A stretch of 6,195 nucleotides of DNA from Rhodobacterales bacterium UBA3089 (lineage in GTDB: Bacteria; Pseudomonadota; Alphaproteobacteria; Rhodobacterales; Rhodobacteraceae), in NCBI GenBank assembly GCA_002367255.1, contig DFBD01000056.1, forward strand, positions 24,392 through 30,586, in the 5' to 3' direction. Below, in pieces: positions 1 through 6,195 of this stretch. Below the pieces are notes generated by a model. The model worked only from the letters and a program-made list of their open reading frames with translations, ran no database searches and was not told the origin of the DNA. The translations under genes and the position numbers were made by a program. The stretch's first letter is position 1, and each line of letters starts with the position of its first letter.

Positions 1-224
1 GCTACGGGGCAACCCGGGGCGGTTAAGGACATCTTAACTTCCACGTGGGATTCGTCGTTGATGTCAATCGTATAGATCAAGCCAAGGTCGAAGATGTTTA
101 CGGGAACCTCGGGGTCGTGGACCGTGCGACAGGCCTCGACGATGCTGTCATATAGGGGATGGTCCGTCGTAGACGGAGCGATCATCGGTGTGCCCTCCAT
201 GGGCATTTCAGCGTTGGCATTCAT
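1..224 (-). CDS. sufT: SufT-like MIP18/DUF59 family Fe-S assembly protein (5' part, cut by window edge)
   Basis: Reading the minus strand from an ATG at 224 gives 74 uninterrupted codons before the window ends. The protein has an unstructured start (several Met, Pro and Thr) and then a clear MIP18/DUF59 domain. Its signatures are DPEVPVNIFDLGLIY at about residues 38-51 and MSLTAPGCPV at about 65-74. Cys72 in the PGCP motif corresponds to the family's conserved reactive cysteine. Family members help mature Fe-S proteins; bacterial SufT often sits in or near suf operons, and PaaD is a relative in phenylacetate degradation. The start is supported by AAGGA about 10 bases upstream. Later in-frame Met codons (7, 9, 14) also precede the domain, so the exact start is not certain. 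The gene is divergent from tgt. Missing here are the C-terminal part and any suf neighbours, so the choice of SufT over another DUF59 member is inference. Confidence 0.85.
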   Translation of the reverse strand, partial: MNANAEMPMEGTPMIAPSTTDHPLYDSIVEACRTVHDPEVPVNIFDLGLIYTIDINDESHVEVKMSLTAPGCPV

Positions 225-258
225 TGTTTTTCAATCCTTTTCGGAATTCCTGACTAAA

Positions 259-287
259 CATATAGGGTATAAGAATGCACACGTCTA
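259..287 (-). promoter_or_regulatory. Candidate sigma70-type promoter for the SufT-like gene
   Basis: On the minus strand, TAGACG (282-287) and TATATG (259-264) are separated by 17 bases. Each matches the -35 or -10 consensus at about four of six positions. A start a few bases below 259 would leave a short leader containing the AAGGA ribosome-binding site. The rest of the 225-361 intergenic region is AT-rich on both strands. It also holds TATAAG (268-273) and TAAAAT (343-348) on the plus strand, either of which could serve tgt, but neither has a good -35 at proper distance. This is a pattern match only. Confidence 0.3.
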
Positions 288-361
288 GATGACGGCAGGG
301 CTTGAAACTGCGGCAAATTTGAGGTTGAACGCGCGGTAGGCCTAAAATGTCAGGAAAATAA

Positions 362-1489
362 GTGAAAAACGTATCGTTCGAAATCAACCGATCACAGGGA
401 AAAGCCCGCACCGGCGTGTTACATACACCACGTGGAGACATCCGCACCCCTGCCTTTATGCCTGTAGGGACAGCCGCAACCGTGAAAGCGATGATGCCCG
501 AGAGCGTCGCCGCGACAGGGGCAGACATTCTGTTGGGCAATACCTACCACTTGATGCTACGCCCTACAGCCGAGCGGATCGAGCGACTTGGCGGACTTCA
601 CAAGTTTATGAACTGGGACAAGCCGATTTTGACAGATTCGGGTGGTTTTCAGGTGATGAGCCTCGCTGGATTGCGCAAGCTGACCGAAGAAGGCGTGAAG
701 TTCAAATCTCATATTGACGGGTCCGAGCATAACCTGACGCCAGAACGCTCGATGGAGATTCAGCGGATGCTTGGCAGCGATATTGTTATGTGTTTTGACG
801 AATGCACCCCCTATCCGGCGGAACCGGATGTCGTGGCTGAATCAATGCGGATGTCGATGAGATGGGCGCAACGCTCCAAGGATGCATTTGGTGAACGGCC
901 AGATCACGCGTTGTTCGGCATTCAGCAGGGCAGCACGTTGCCCGAAATGCGTGAAGAAAGTTCGGAGGCGTTGAAATCCATTGGGTTTGACGGCTATGCG
1001 ATTGGTGGTTTGGCTGTGGGCGAGGGGCAAGAAGCGATGTTCGATGTCCTGGATTATGCTCCGGGGATGTTGCCGGTGGATAAGCCACGGTACTTGATGG
1101 GCGTTGGCAAACCGGATGATATCGTTGGTGCCGTACAGCGTGGCGTTGATATGTTTGATTGTGTTTTGCCCAGTCGTTCAGGTCGCACAGGGCAGGCGCA
1201 AACGCGAATGGGGGCGATTAACATGCGCAACGCGCGCCACATGGACGACCCGCGTCCACTCGACGAGGAATGCACTTGCCCAACGTGTCAGAACTATTCC
1301 CGCGCCTATTTGCACCATGTGCATAAAGCGAAAGAGATCATCGCCAGTATGCTGCTGACGTGGCATAACCTGCATTACTACCAAGAATTGATGCAAGGGC
1401 TACGCGCGGCCATCGAGGCCGGAACGCTAGACGATTTTGCAGCGGGATTCCATGCACGACGTGAAATCGGAGATATTCCGCCGCTCTGA
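362..1489 (+). CDS. tgt: Queuine tRNA-ribosyltransferase (tRNA-guanine transglycosylase)
   Basis: This 375-residue cytoplasmic enzyme swaps guanine at wobble position 34 of GUN-anticodon tRNAs (Asp, Asn, His, Tyr) for the queuosine precursor preQ1. The length is typical and the whole family pattern is visible. Asp92 in [12 protein letters not shown] is the conserved active-site acid, FDECTPYPA lies around residues 145-153, and GGLAVGE around 215-221. The nucleophile is Asp266 in [12 protein letters not shown]. The zinc ligands are Cys304, Cys306, Cys309 (CTCPTC) and His335. The start is GTG: the codon just before it is an in-frame TAA (359-361), so no earlier start is possible, and AGGA lies six bases upstream. 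The usual partner queA is not adjacent in this window; the flanking genes are the divergent SufT-like gene and lon. One substrate tRNA, tRNA-Asp(GTC), is encoded at the right end, which is probably coincidental. No clear terminator follows. Confidence 0.98.
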   Translation: MKNVSFEINRSQGKARTGVLHTPRGDIRTPAFMPVGTAATVKAMMPESVAATGADILLGNTYHLMLRPTAERIERLGGLHKFMNWDKPILTDSGGFQVMSLAGLRKLTEEGVKFKSHIDGSEHNLTPERSMEIQRMLGSDIVMCFDECTPYPAEPDVVAESMRMSMRWAQRSKDAFGERPDHALFGIQQGSTLPEMREESSEALKSIGFDGYAIGGLAVGEGQEAMFDVLDYAPGMLPVDKPRYLMGVGKPDDIVGAVQRGVDMFDCVLPSRSGRTGQAQTRMGAINMRNARHMDDPRPLDEECTCPTCQNYSRAYLHHVHKAKEIIASMLLTWHNLHYYQELMQGLRAAIEAGTLDDFAAGFHARREIGDIPPL

Positions 1490-1504
1490 TAAACTGATGC
1501 AGAC

Positions 1505-1517
1505 CAAATGTAATTTG
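1505..1517. repeat. Short interrupted palindrome between tgt and lon
   Basis: CAAAT and ATTTG are perfect inverse complements separated by GTA. The palindrome lies 16 bases after the tgt stop and about 140 bases before the lon start. The stem is too short and too AT-rich to be a terminator. It could be a protein-binding site for lon regulation or could be chance; a 5-bp palindrome is expected often. Confidence 0.25.
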
Positions 1518-1551
1518 CGGGAACAAAAGCGGACCATATTGAATTTCTGCT

Positions 1552-1582
1552 CTTGAAACCTTGCACACTGCACTCCAAGTTA
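1552..1582 (+). promoter_or_regulatory. Possible heat-shock (RpoH-type) promoter of lon
   Basis: CTTGAAA at 1552-1558 matches the classic sigma32 -35 element exactly. The best following -10 is CCAAGTTA (1575-1582), 16 bases on, which fits the CCCATNTA consensus only partly. A lon promoter is needed somewhere in 1490-1654 because tgt is 165 bases away, and lon is a heat-shock gene in many proteobacteria. The weak -10 keeps this tentative; the transcript would have a leader of roughly 60-70 bases. Confidence 0.3.
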
Positions 1583-1654
1583 TGTTCAAACAATGGAAGC
1601 GCTGCTATCGCTAGATACCTAGGTTGGAGCACTTTGCAGAAATAAGGAATACCT

Positions 1655-4063
1655 ATGTCAGACTCAAACAGCGTTACCTATCCGGTTCTCCCACTTCGGG
1701 ATATTGTTGTTTTCCCTAACATGATCGTGCCGCTTTTTGTTGGTCGCGAAAAATCTGTCCGCGCCCTTGAAGAGGTGATGCAGGACGACAAACAAATACT
1801 TCTGTCGAGCCAGAAAGATGCTGGCGAAGACGAACCGACCACGGACTCAATCAATGAAACGGGTGTGTTGGCGAACGTACTTCAACTGCTGAAATTGCCC
1901 GATGGAACCGTGAAGGTTTTGGTCGAAGGCAAACAGCGTGTTCAGATTACGCGCTTTCTTGATAACGATGAGTACTTCGAGGCTGAGGCTACTCTTATCG
2001 AAGAGGCTGAGGCTGATTCTGATTTGATCACCGCGCTTTCGCGTTCCGTGACGGATACGTTTGAACGCTATGCGCGTTTGAATAAAAACGTGCCGGAAGA
2101 TGCGCTGTTAGCAGTGCAGGAAGCGGTTGATGCGATTAAACTTGCGGATACTGTTGCGGGGCATCTTGGTGTGTCCATTTCGGAAAAACAGAACCTGCTG
2201 GAAATACCTGACGTCGCACAACGGCTCGAAAAGATATTCGAGCTGATGCAAAGCGAATTGTCCGTTCTGAAGGTCGAAAAGAAGATCAAATCCCGGGTTA
2301 AGACCCAGATGGAGCGTACGCAGCGTGAATATTATTTGAACGAACAGATGAAAGCGATCCAGAAAGAGCTTGGCGACGGCGAAGAAGGCCAGAGCGAACT
2401 TGGTGAACTGGAAGAGCGTATCGCTGGCGTTAAGCTATCAAAAGAGGCCAAAGAAAAGGTTGATGGCGAGCTTAAGAAACTGAAAAACATGTCGCCGATG
2501 TCGGCGGAAGCTACGGTTGTGCGTAACTACCTCGATTGGATGCTATCCATCCCTTGGGGCAAACGCAGCCGCGTTAAGAAAGACCTGAGCAAAGCGCAGG
2601 AGGTTCTGGATAAGGATCACTATGGCCTTGAGAAGGTCAAGGAACGCATTGTTGAGTATTTGGCCGTACAACAGCGCAGCCAAAAGATGAAAGGTCCTAT
2701 CTTATGTCTTGTCGGCCCTCCGGGTGTTGGTAAGACTTCGTTAGGGAAATCTGTCGCCAAAGCAACAGGGCGCGAATTCATCCGCATCAGCCTTGGTGGC
2801 GTGCGTGACGAATCCGAAATTCGGGGGCATCGTCGGACGTATATTGGCTCCATGCCCGGTAAAATCATCCAGTCGATGAAAAAGGCCAAAACGGTCAACC
2901 CGCTTATCTTGCTCGACGAGATTGACAAGATGGGGCAGGATTATCGCGGCGACCCGGCCAGCGCGATGCTAGAGGTCCTCGACCCCGAGCAAAACGCGAC
3001 GTTTATCGATCATTATATGGAGGTCGAATACGACCTTTCTAACGTGATGTTCCTGACAACGGCGAACTCTTATAACATGCCGCGTCCATTGCTGGACCGG
3101 ATGGAGATCATCACGCTTGCCGGTTACACCGAATTGGAAAAAACCGAAATTGCGAAGCAGCATTTGATCGAGAAACAGATCAAGGGCCACGGCTTGAAAA
3201 AAGGCGAGTTCACTCTTCAGGATGACGCTTTGCTTGATATTGTGCGGTATTACACCCGCGAGGCCGGCGTTCGTAATCTTGAACGCGAGATTGCGAAGCT
3301 ATGTCGTAAGGCCGTAACTGAAATCGTGATGAAACGCGCGGATAAGGTGACGGTGTCTAGCGATAACCTCGAAGAATTTCTGGGTGTGCGCCGGTTCAAA
3401 TTCGGTCTGGCCGAAGATAAAGATCAGGTTGGCGTCGTAACAGGCCTTGCCTGGACCGAAGTTGGCGGTGATTTGCTGCAAATCGAAGCGCTTCGTTTGC
3501 CCGGTAAAGGTCGCATGAAAACGACCGGTAAACTTGGCGATGTGATGAAAGAATCGATTGAGGCTGCGTCTAGCTTTGTGCGCGCAAAATCGACGACTCT
3601 TGGCATCAAGCCGCCCGAGTTCGAAAACATCGACATCCACGTTCACGTTCCCGAGGCCGCAACGCCAAAGGATGGCCCAAGTGCTGGCGTGGGTATGGTG
3701 ACCTCGATTGTGTCGGTGCTGACAGGCATTCCGGTGCGCCGTGATATAGCCATGACCGGCGAAGTAACGTTGCGCGGTAATGTCCTGCCAATCGGTGGCT
3801 TGAAGGAGAAACTGCTGGCGGCCCTTCGTGGCGGCATCACAACGGTTCTTATCCCACAGGACAACGAAAAGGATCTCACCGAGATTCCTGACGTTGTTAA
3901 AGATGGCCTGAAAATCATTCCGGTATCGGATGTGATGGACGTGTTGGAGCTGGCGTTGGTGCGTATGCCCGAACCTATCGAGTGGGACGAAGCCGCCGAG
4001 GCCGCTAAAGCCGCAGCGCTGGCTGCGAAGAATGATAGCAGAGGCGGGGCAACGGCCCACTAA
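1655..4063 (+). CDS. lon: ATP-dependent protease Lon (endopeptidase La)
   Basis: This complete 802-residue LonA is a cytoplasmic homohexamer that unfolds and degrades damaged and regulatory proteins. An N-terminal substrate-binding (LAN) domain covers about residues 8-200, starting TYPVLPLRDIVVFPNM. A charged helical linker runs to about 310. The AAA+ module has Walker A GPPGVGKTS (354-362, Lys360), pore-loop Tyr396, Walker B LLDEID with Asp421/Glu422, sensor-1 Asn471, arginine finger Arg482 and sensor-2 Arg540. The serine protease domain has Ser676 in DGPSAG and Lys719 in GGLKEKLL, the Ser-Lys dyad. These positions sit two to three residues before the E. coli equivalents, so there is no internal truncation. 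The start is supported by AAGGA six bases upstream. The C terminus carries an Ala-rich tail (about 775-802) beyond the E. coli end. A hairpin terminator follows 27 bases after the stop. Confidence 0.99.
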   Translation: MSDSNSVTYPVLPLRDIVVFPNMIVPLFVGREKSVRALEEVMQDDKQILLSSQKDAGEDEPTTDSINETGVLANVLQLLKLPDGTVKVLVEGKQRVQITRFLDNDEYFEAEATLIEEAEADSDLITALSRSVTDTFERYARLNKNVPEDALLAVQEAVDAIKLADTVAGHLGVSISEKQNLLEIPDVAQRLEKIFELMQSELSVLKVEKKIKSRVKTQMERTQREYYLNEQMKAIQKELGDGEEGQSELGELEERIAGVKLSKEAKEKVDGELKKLKNMSPMSAEATVVRNYLDWMLSIPWGKRSRVKKDLSKAQEVLDKDHYGLEKVKERIVEYLAVQQRSQKMKGPILCLVGPPGVGKTSLGKSVAKATGREFIRISLGGVRDESEIRGHRRTYIGSMPGKIIQSMKKAKTVNPLILLDEIDKMGQDYRGDPASAMLEVLDPEQNATFIDHYMEVEYDLSNVMFLTTANSYNMPRPLLDRMEIITLAGYTELEKTEIAKQHLIEKQIKGHGLKKGEFTLQDDALLDIVRYYTREAGVRNLEREIAKLCRKAVTEIVMKRADKVTVSSDNLEEFLGVRRFKFGLAEDKDQVGVVTGLAWTEVGGDLLQIEALRLPGKGRMKTTGKLGDVMKESIEAASSFVRAKSTTLGIKPPEFENIDIHVHVPEAATPKDGPSAGVGMVTSIVSVLTGIPVRRDIAMTGEVTLRGNVLPIGGLKEKLLAALRGGITTVLIPQDNEKDLTEIPDVVKDGLKIIPVSDVMDVLELALVRMPEPIEWDEAAEAAKAAALAAKNDSRGGATAH

Positions 4064-4089
4064 GCACGCTACAAAATAACAAAAATAGA

Positions 4090-4126
4090 CAAAGGCGCGC
4101 CATCCCGACGCGCCTTTGCTTTGTTT
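4090..4126. terminator. Rho-independent terminator, probably bidirectional (lon and PepSY gene)
   Basis: A perfect stem CAAAGGCGCG (4090-4099) pairs with CGCGCCTTTG (4109-4118) around a nine-base loop. On the plus strand it is followed by T-rich CTTTGTTT, ending lon. On the minus strand the stem starts seven bases after the PepSY stop, and the sequence beyond the stem is also T-rich (TCTATTTTTG). One hairpin therefore appears to end both convergent transcripts. The plus-strand T-tract runs into the PepSY stop codon. Confidence 0.85.
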
Positions 4127-5435
4127 ATGCCGTTAACTTCAGCCCTTGAAACCAGCCAAGACGTTTGAAAATCGCCCAGTCCAATACCAACGCAAGCACA
4201 AGTGATGCGCCCATCAACGGTAGCAATATGCTTAGCGCAACAACCAACGCGATCATGCCCCAGCTTAGCACGGCTTGTGGCGCGGCAGGCACGCCTAGTT
4301 CACCAGCAGGGCGGCGGCTCCACCATGCAACGAAACCAGAGATCGACAAGATAACACCAAGAACTGAAGCAATGACGTTCTGTATGATGTTCGTCCAGCC
4401 ATACAACTCTCCTTGGTGAAATCCTATGCCCAAGGATACGGCTTTTGCCAAAATAGGGAAATCGGCAAAGCTGACGGTTTTAAGCACCTCGCCATTATAC
4501 TGGTCGATCACCATCTCGCTACGTGCGAACCGATCCCGCGTTGCAGAGCCGACCCAGTAAGTCGCATCGGCGTTCTTGGGTGGCCGTAGTGTATAGGGCA
4601 GGGTCATGCCTTGCACCCGTGCGGTTTCAATAACTTGTGCGTATGTGATAGCCTCACCCTCGCTTGCGCTTGAAACCACTGGTTTACCACCAAACCGGAG
4701 GCTCGGGGATTTCTGTCCGGTTTGCTCTTGTATGAAGCTAAACCCGCCCCCCCAGACATCCGTCCATGGCAATCCGGTGAGAAGCAACGGAAAGATCAGC
4801 ACGAACGCCAATATTCCTGTGAACATATGCACCTCGCGCCACCACGCGCGGCCCTTGTTTGATGGCAGTGAAAACACTTTGGACCAAGTCCGCTTCCCGC
4901 GTGGCCACCACATGTAAACGCCCGTAATCATCATCACGATGGCCCAATGCGCCGAGAGTTCGACAAACTTCGTGCCAACATCCCCCAACAACAGCTCGCC
5001 ATGGAACTTTTTCAACATCCGCATCATGGTTGAGTTGCGTTCCTGATTCTCAAGGATTTCCGCAGTATATGGGTTCACCCAGACATAGGATTTAACGCGA
5101 TTCTGGTCTTTAACAGTAAAGACAGTCGCGCGTCCCGGGGCTTGCTCTGTGGTAATCCCGTCGATTCTGGAACCTGGAAATGCAGCCATTACAGCGGCTT
5201 GTTGCATCTCGAGGCTATGCGGCTCGCCTGTAACTTCTACGTTCAGGCGCGATTCATATATGATCTCTTCGATCTGTGGTTTGAAAAGGTAAATTCCACC
5301 TGTGATCGAAAGGATCAGCATGAAGGGCAGAACATAGAGGCTTGCTAGAAAGTGCCATTTCCAGACAAGGCGATAAAAGGCACCGCCACGCGCAACATCT
5401 GCGCGAAAGGGTGCCGATACAGTTTGATCGGTCAT
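4125..5435 (-). CDS. PepSY-associated membrane protein (putative iron/siderophore reductase family)
   Basis: This 436-residue inner-membrane protein belongs to the PepSY_TM family. Hydrophobic helices are visible at about 30-51, 159-178, 204-224, 352-372 and 392-424; the last stretch may be one long or two short helices. Between helices 1 and 2 lies a PepSY-like periplasmic domain (about 60-130, ending YVWVNPYTAEIL). A second lies between helices 3 and 4 (about 261-320, with MVIDQYNGEVLKTVSF). Conserved-looking histidines next to the membrane are His28 (WKWHF), His145 (KFHGELLLG), His164 (AHW), His203 (EVHMFTG) and His340 (FHQGELYG). Relatives such as Pseudomonas FoxB bind heme through such histidines and reduce ferric siderophores; PiuB is another relative. 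That role is inferred here, and no receptor gene is nearby. The start is supported by AGGA six bases before the ATG. The gene follows the small DUF2946-like gene by 37 bases, probably in one operon. Confidence 0.92.
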   Translation of the reverse strand: MTDQTVSAPFRADVARGGAFYRLVWKWHFLASLYVLPFMLILSITGGIYLFKPQIEEIIYESRLNVEVTGEPHSLEMQQAAVMAAFPGSRIDGITTEQAPGRATVFTVKDQNRVKSYVWVNPYTAEILENQERNSTMMRMLKKFHGELLLGDVGTKFVELSAHWAIVMMITGVYMWWPRGKRTWSKVFSLPSNKGRAWWREVHMFTGILAFVLIFPLLLTGLPWTDVWGGGFSFIQEQTGQKSPSLRFGGKPVVSSASEGEAITYAQVIETARVQGMTLPYTLRPPKNADATYWVGSATRDRFARSEMVIDQYNGEVLKTVSFADFPILAKAVSLGIGFHQGELYGWTNIIQNVIASVLGVILSISGFVAWWSRRPAGELGVPAAPQAVLSWGMIALVVALSILLPLMGASLVLALVLDWAIFKRLGWFQGLKLTA

Positions 5436-5452
5436 TATATTTCCTGTGTTTA

Positions 5453-5478
5453 GTTTGAATTATTGTATGAATTCAAAC
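5453..5478. repeat. Perfect 9-bp inverted repeat at the junction of the small gene and the PepSY gene
   Basis: GTTTGAATT (5453-5461) and AATTCAAAC (5470-5478) are exact inverse complements with an eight-base spacer. On the minus strand the element covers the last codons and stop of the upstream small gene and ends 17 bases before the PepSY start codon, just upstream of its AGGA ribosome-binding site. It could be an operator for an internal promoter, since near-palindromic AT-rich boxes are typical of iron regulators, or an intercistronic RNA hairpin. I cannot match it with confidence to a named box (Irr, RirA, Fur/Mur). Confidence 0.6.
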
Positions 5479-5838
5479 AACAGGAGGGGCGCGAACAGGG
5501 CTTATACGTGCGTTTGCATGTATCGTGTGGAAGCTCTGTGCTGATTGGATATGCGAGGATGTGAAAGCATAAATCGCCCGCGAAACCTGCCAGAACGGTG
5601 TTGTGTTGATCTCGGCGGCACTAACTTGCAAACAAAGGTCGGAAATCACTTCGCCCTCGGAAACAGGATTGCCGCTATCATCCAACGTGATTCTTTGAAG
5701 CCCGTCACCCGTACAGATTACGATAGTGCGGGCGTCACTGCCAAACACCATACTAAGGACAGGGCTGATTTTCGGTGTTAAAATGCCAAAAATCAGGAAT
5801 GTCGTCAGTAGCAAATTGTAAAATGGCGCTTTGGTCAT
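5473..5838 (-). CDS. Small membrane-anchored or exported protein, DUF2946-like
   Basis: From an ATG at 5838 the product has 121 residues. It begins with a hydrophobic segment (about 8-32, after a Lys near the start) that reads as a signal peptide or single membrane anchor. The motif TIVICTGDGLQRITLD (38-53) follows, then DLCLQV around Cys69. The ICTGDG motif and the second cysteine resemble small DUF2946-type proteins found beside metal- and heme-uptake genes; that assignment is from memory of the family and is uncertain. The C-terminal third has two His in a Phe-His-Thr-Ile-His stretch. The frame could be extended to a TTG at 5874 (133 residues), but that would put a charged leader before the hydrophobic segment. 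Neither start has a recognisable ribosome-binding site. The gene precedes the PepSY gene by 37 bases on the same strand, suggesting a shared transcript and function. Confidence 0.6.
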   Translation of the reverse strand: MTKAPFYNLLLTTFLIFGILTPKISPVLSMVFGSDARTIVICTGDGLQRITLDDSGNPVSEGEVISDLCLQVSAAEINTTPFWQVSRAIYAFTSSHIQSAQSFHTIHANARISPVRAPPVV

Positions 5839-5865
5839 CCGGCGTATGTATGGGAAGGGAATAGA

Positions 5866-5894
5866 AAGATGCAAGTTTTTTTAAGACAGGGCAA
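5866..5894 (-). promoter_or_regulatory. Weak candidate promoter for the DUF2946-like/PepSY unit
   Basis: On the minus strand TTGCCC (5889-5894) is followed after 17 bases by CATCTT (5866-5871), in an A-rich context with seven consecutive A. A start near 5860 would give a leader of about 20 bases before the ATG at 5838 and would exclude the TTG start at 5874. The -10 matches only three of six positions, so this is tentative. The unit must be transcribed from 5839-5953 or from further upstream, opposite to the tRNAs. Confidence 0.22.
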
Positions 5895-5911
5895 AAATCT
5901 CGTTTTCCCTC

Positions 5912-5940
5912 TTGCGGTGCGCGGCGGGGGGCGTTATCAG
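5912..5940 (+). promoter_or_regulatory. Candidate promoter of the tRNA cluster
   Basis: TTGCGG (5912-5917) and TATCAG (5935-5940) are 17 bases apart. The spacer is very GC-rich and contains a run of six G (5926-5931). The first base of tRNA-Val is 13 bases past the -10, giving a leader of about seven bases. This is the usual arrangement for stable RNA promoters, and a GC-rich stretch by the -10 is common where stringent control acts. Pattern match only. Confidence 0.45.
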
Positions 5941-5953
5941 CCTCCCACGGAAT

Positions 5954-6029
5954 GGGTGATTAGCTCAGTTGGTAGAGCGCTTCCTTTACACGGAAGATGT
6001 CGGGAGTTCGAGCCTCTCATCACCCACCA
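5954..6029 (+). tRNA. tRNA-Val (anticodon TAC)
   Basis: This is a complete 76-base cloverleaf. The acceptor stem is GGGTGAT/ATCACCC, the D stem GCTC/GAGC, and the anticodon stem CTTCC/GGAAG around loop TTTACAC (anticodon TAC, reading GTA and other Val codons). The variable loop has five bases, and the T arm GGGAG/CTCTC has loop TTCGAGC with one G-T pair. CCA is encoded. It is first in the cluster, 45 bases before tRNA-Asp, and probably shares a precursor transcript with it. Confidence 0.98.
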
Positions 6030-6074
6030 TTCCGACCTTGGGCGATGCGCGCGAGGATGATACGTAGAGGCTGT

Positions 6075-6151
6075 GCGGTTGTAGCTCAGCTGGTTAGAGT
6101 GCCGGCCTGTCACGCCGGAGGTCGCGGGTTCGAGCCCCGTCAACCGCGCCA
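6075..6151 (+). tRNA. tRNA-Asp (anticodon GTC)
   Basis: This is a complete 77-base cloverleaf. The acceptor stem is GCGGTTG/CAACCGC, the D arm GCTC/GAGT with a nine-base loop, and the anticodon stem CCGGC/GCCGG around loop CTGTCAC (anticodon GTC). The T arm is GCGGG/CCCGT with loop TTCGAGC, and the gene ends in discriminator G and encoded CCA. Its G34 is a substrate position for the Tgt encoded at 362-1489. No convincing separate promoter lies in the 45-base spacer before it. Confidence 0.98.
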
Positions 6152-6174
6152 CTGCCTCTCGTTTCATATTTTGC

Positions 6175-6195
6175 GCGGTTGTAGCTCAGCTGGTT
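6175..6195 (+). tRNA. Probable second tRNA-Asp, cut by the right window edge
   Basis: The last 21 bases are identical to the first 21 bases of the tRNA-Asp at 6075, covering the 5' acceptor strand and the D-arm start. They begin 23 bases after that gene's encoded CCA. A tandem duplicate of tRNA-Asp is the simplest reading. The anticodon lies outside the window, so the identity is inferred from the acceptor strand. Confidence 0.85.

Noticed and set aside
94..288. Plus-strand open frame of 64 codons at the left end
   Set aside because: It is antisense to the SufT-like gene, which has a clear conserved domain in the opposite direction.
347..361. Four-codon mini-ORF (ATG to TAA) directly abutting the tgt GTG start
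   Set aside because: It overlaps the tgt ribosome-binding site and could look like a leader peptide or translational coupling, but it is far too short and has only a weak ribosome-binding site of its own. Chance is the simplest explanation.
3299..4060. Long (253-codon) minus-strand open frame inside lon
   Set aside because: It lies wholly antisense to the conserved AAA+/protease region of lon. Its composition (rich in His, Arg, Phe, Cys) is typical of a shadow frame, and it shows no recognisable domain.
5869..6060. Plus-strand open frame of 63 codons over the tRNA-Val gene
   Set aside because: It overlaps the tRNA promoter and the whole tRNA-Val gene, and its peptide is simply tRNA sequence read as codons.
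6038..6066. TTGGGC-N17-TACGTA as a separate promoter for tRNA-Asp
   Set aside because: The -10 matches the consensus at only two positions, and the short spacer suggests co-transcription with tRNA-Val.
5937..6167. Minus-strand open frame of 76 codons containing LTGLEPATSGVTG
   Set aside because: It is the antisense of tRNA-Asp and tRNA-Val. This peptide string is a well-known false protein produced by translating the reverse complement of tRNA genes.

Overview
The window looks like chromosomal DNA from an alphaproteobacterium, most likely Rhodobacterales (Roseobacter-type). The Tgt and Lon sequences are of alphaproteobacterial type, Lon is about 800 residues long, the gene order is compact and the GC content is moderate. 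This placement is by inspection only; no database search was run.

Layout, left to right. (1) Positions 1-224, minus strand: the 5' part of a MIP18/DUF59-family gene (SufT-like Fe-S assembly factor) that runs off the left edge. (2) A 137-bp divergent intergenic region. (3) tgt, plus strand, tRNA-guanine transglycosylase, with a GTG start. (4) A 165-bp gap that must contain the lon promoter. (5) lon, plus strand, complete ATP-dependent protease. (6) A strong hairpin terminator that also serves the convergent gene on the other strand. (7) A two-gene minus-strand unit: a short membrane-anchored or exported protein resembling DUF2946, then a five- or six-helix PepSY-type membrane protein. A perfect 9-bp inverted repeat lies at their junction. 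(8) A plus-strand tRNA cluster: tRNA-Val(TAC), tRNA-Asp(GTC), and the first 21 bases of what is probably a second tRNA-Asp at the right edge.

Functionally, most of this is housekeeping: tRNA queuosine modification, protein quality control, Fe-S assembly and tRNA genes. The accessory-looking part is the DUF2946-like/PepSY pair, which probably handles iron, another metal or heme at the inner membrane. It stands alone between lon and the tRNAs, with no TonB receptor or other uptake gene in view. I see no CRISPR array, phage gene, transposase or toxin-antitoxin pair. Nothing here is clearly a new system; the PepSY pair and its junction palindrome are the best candidates for follow-up.
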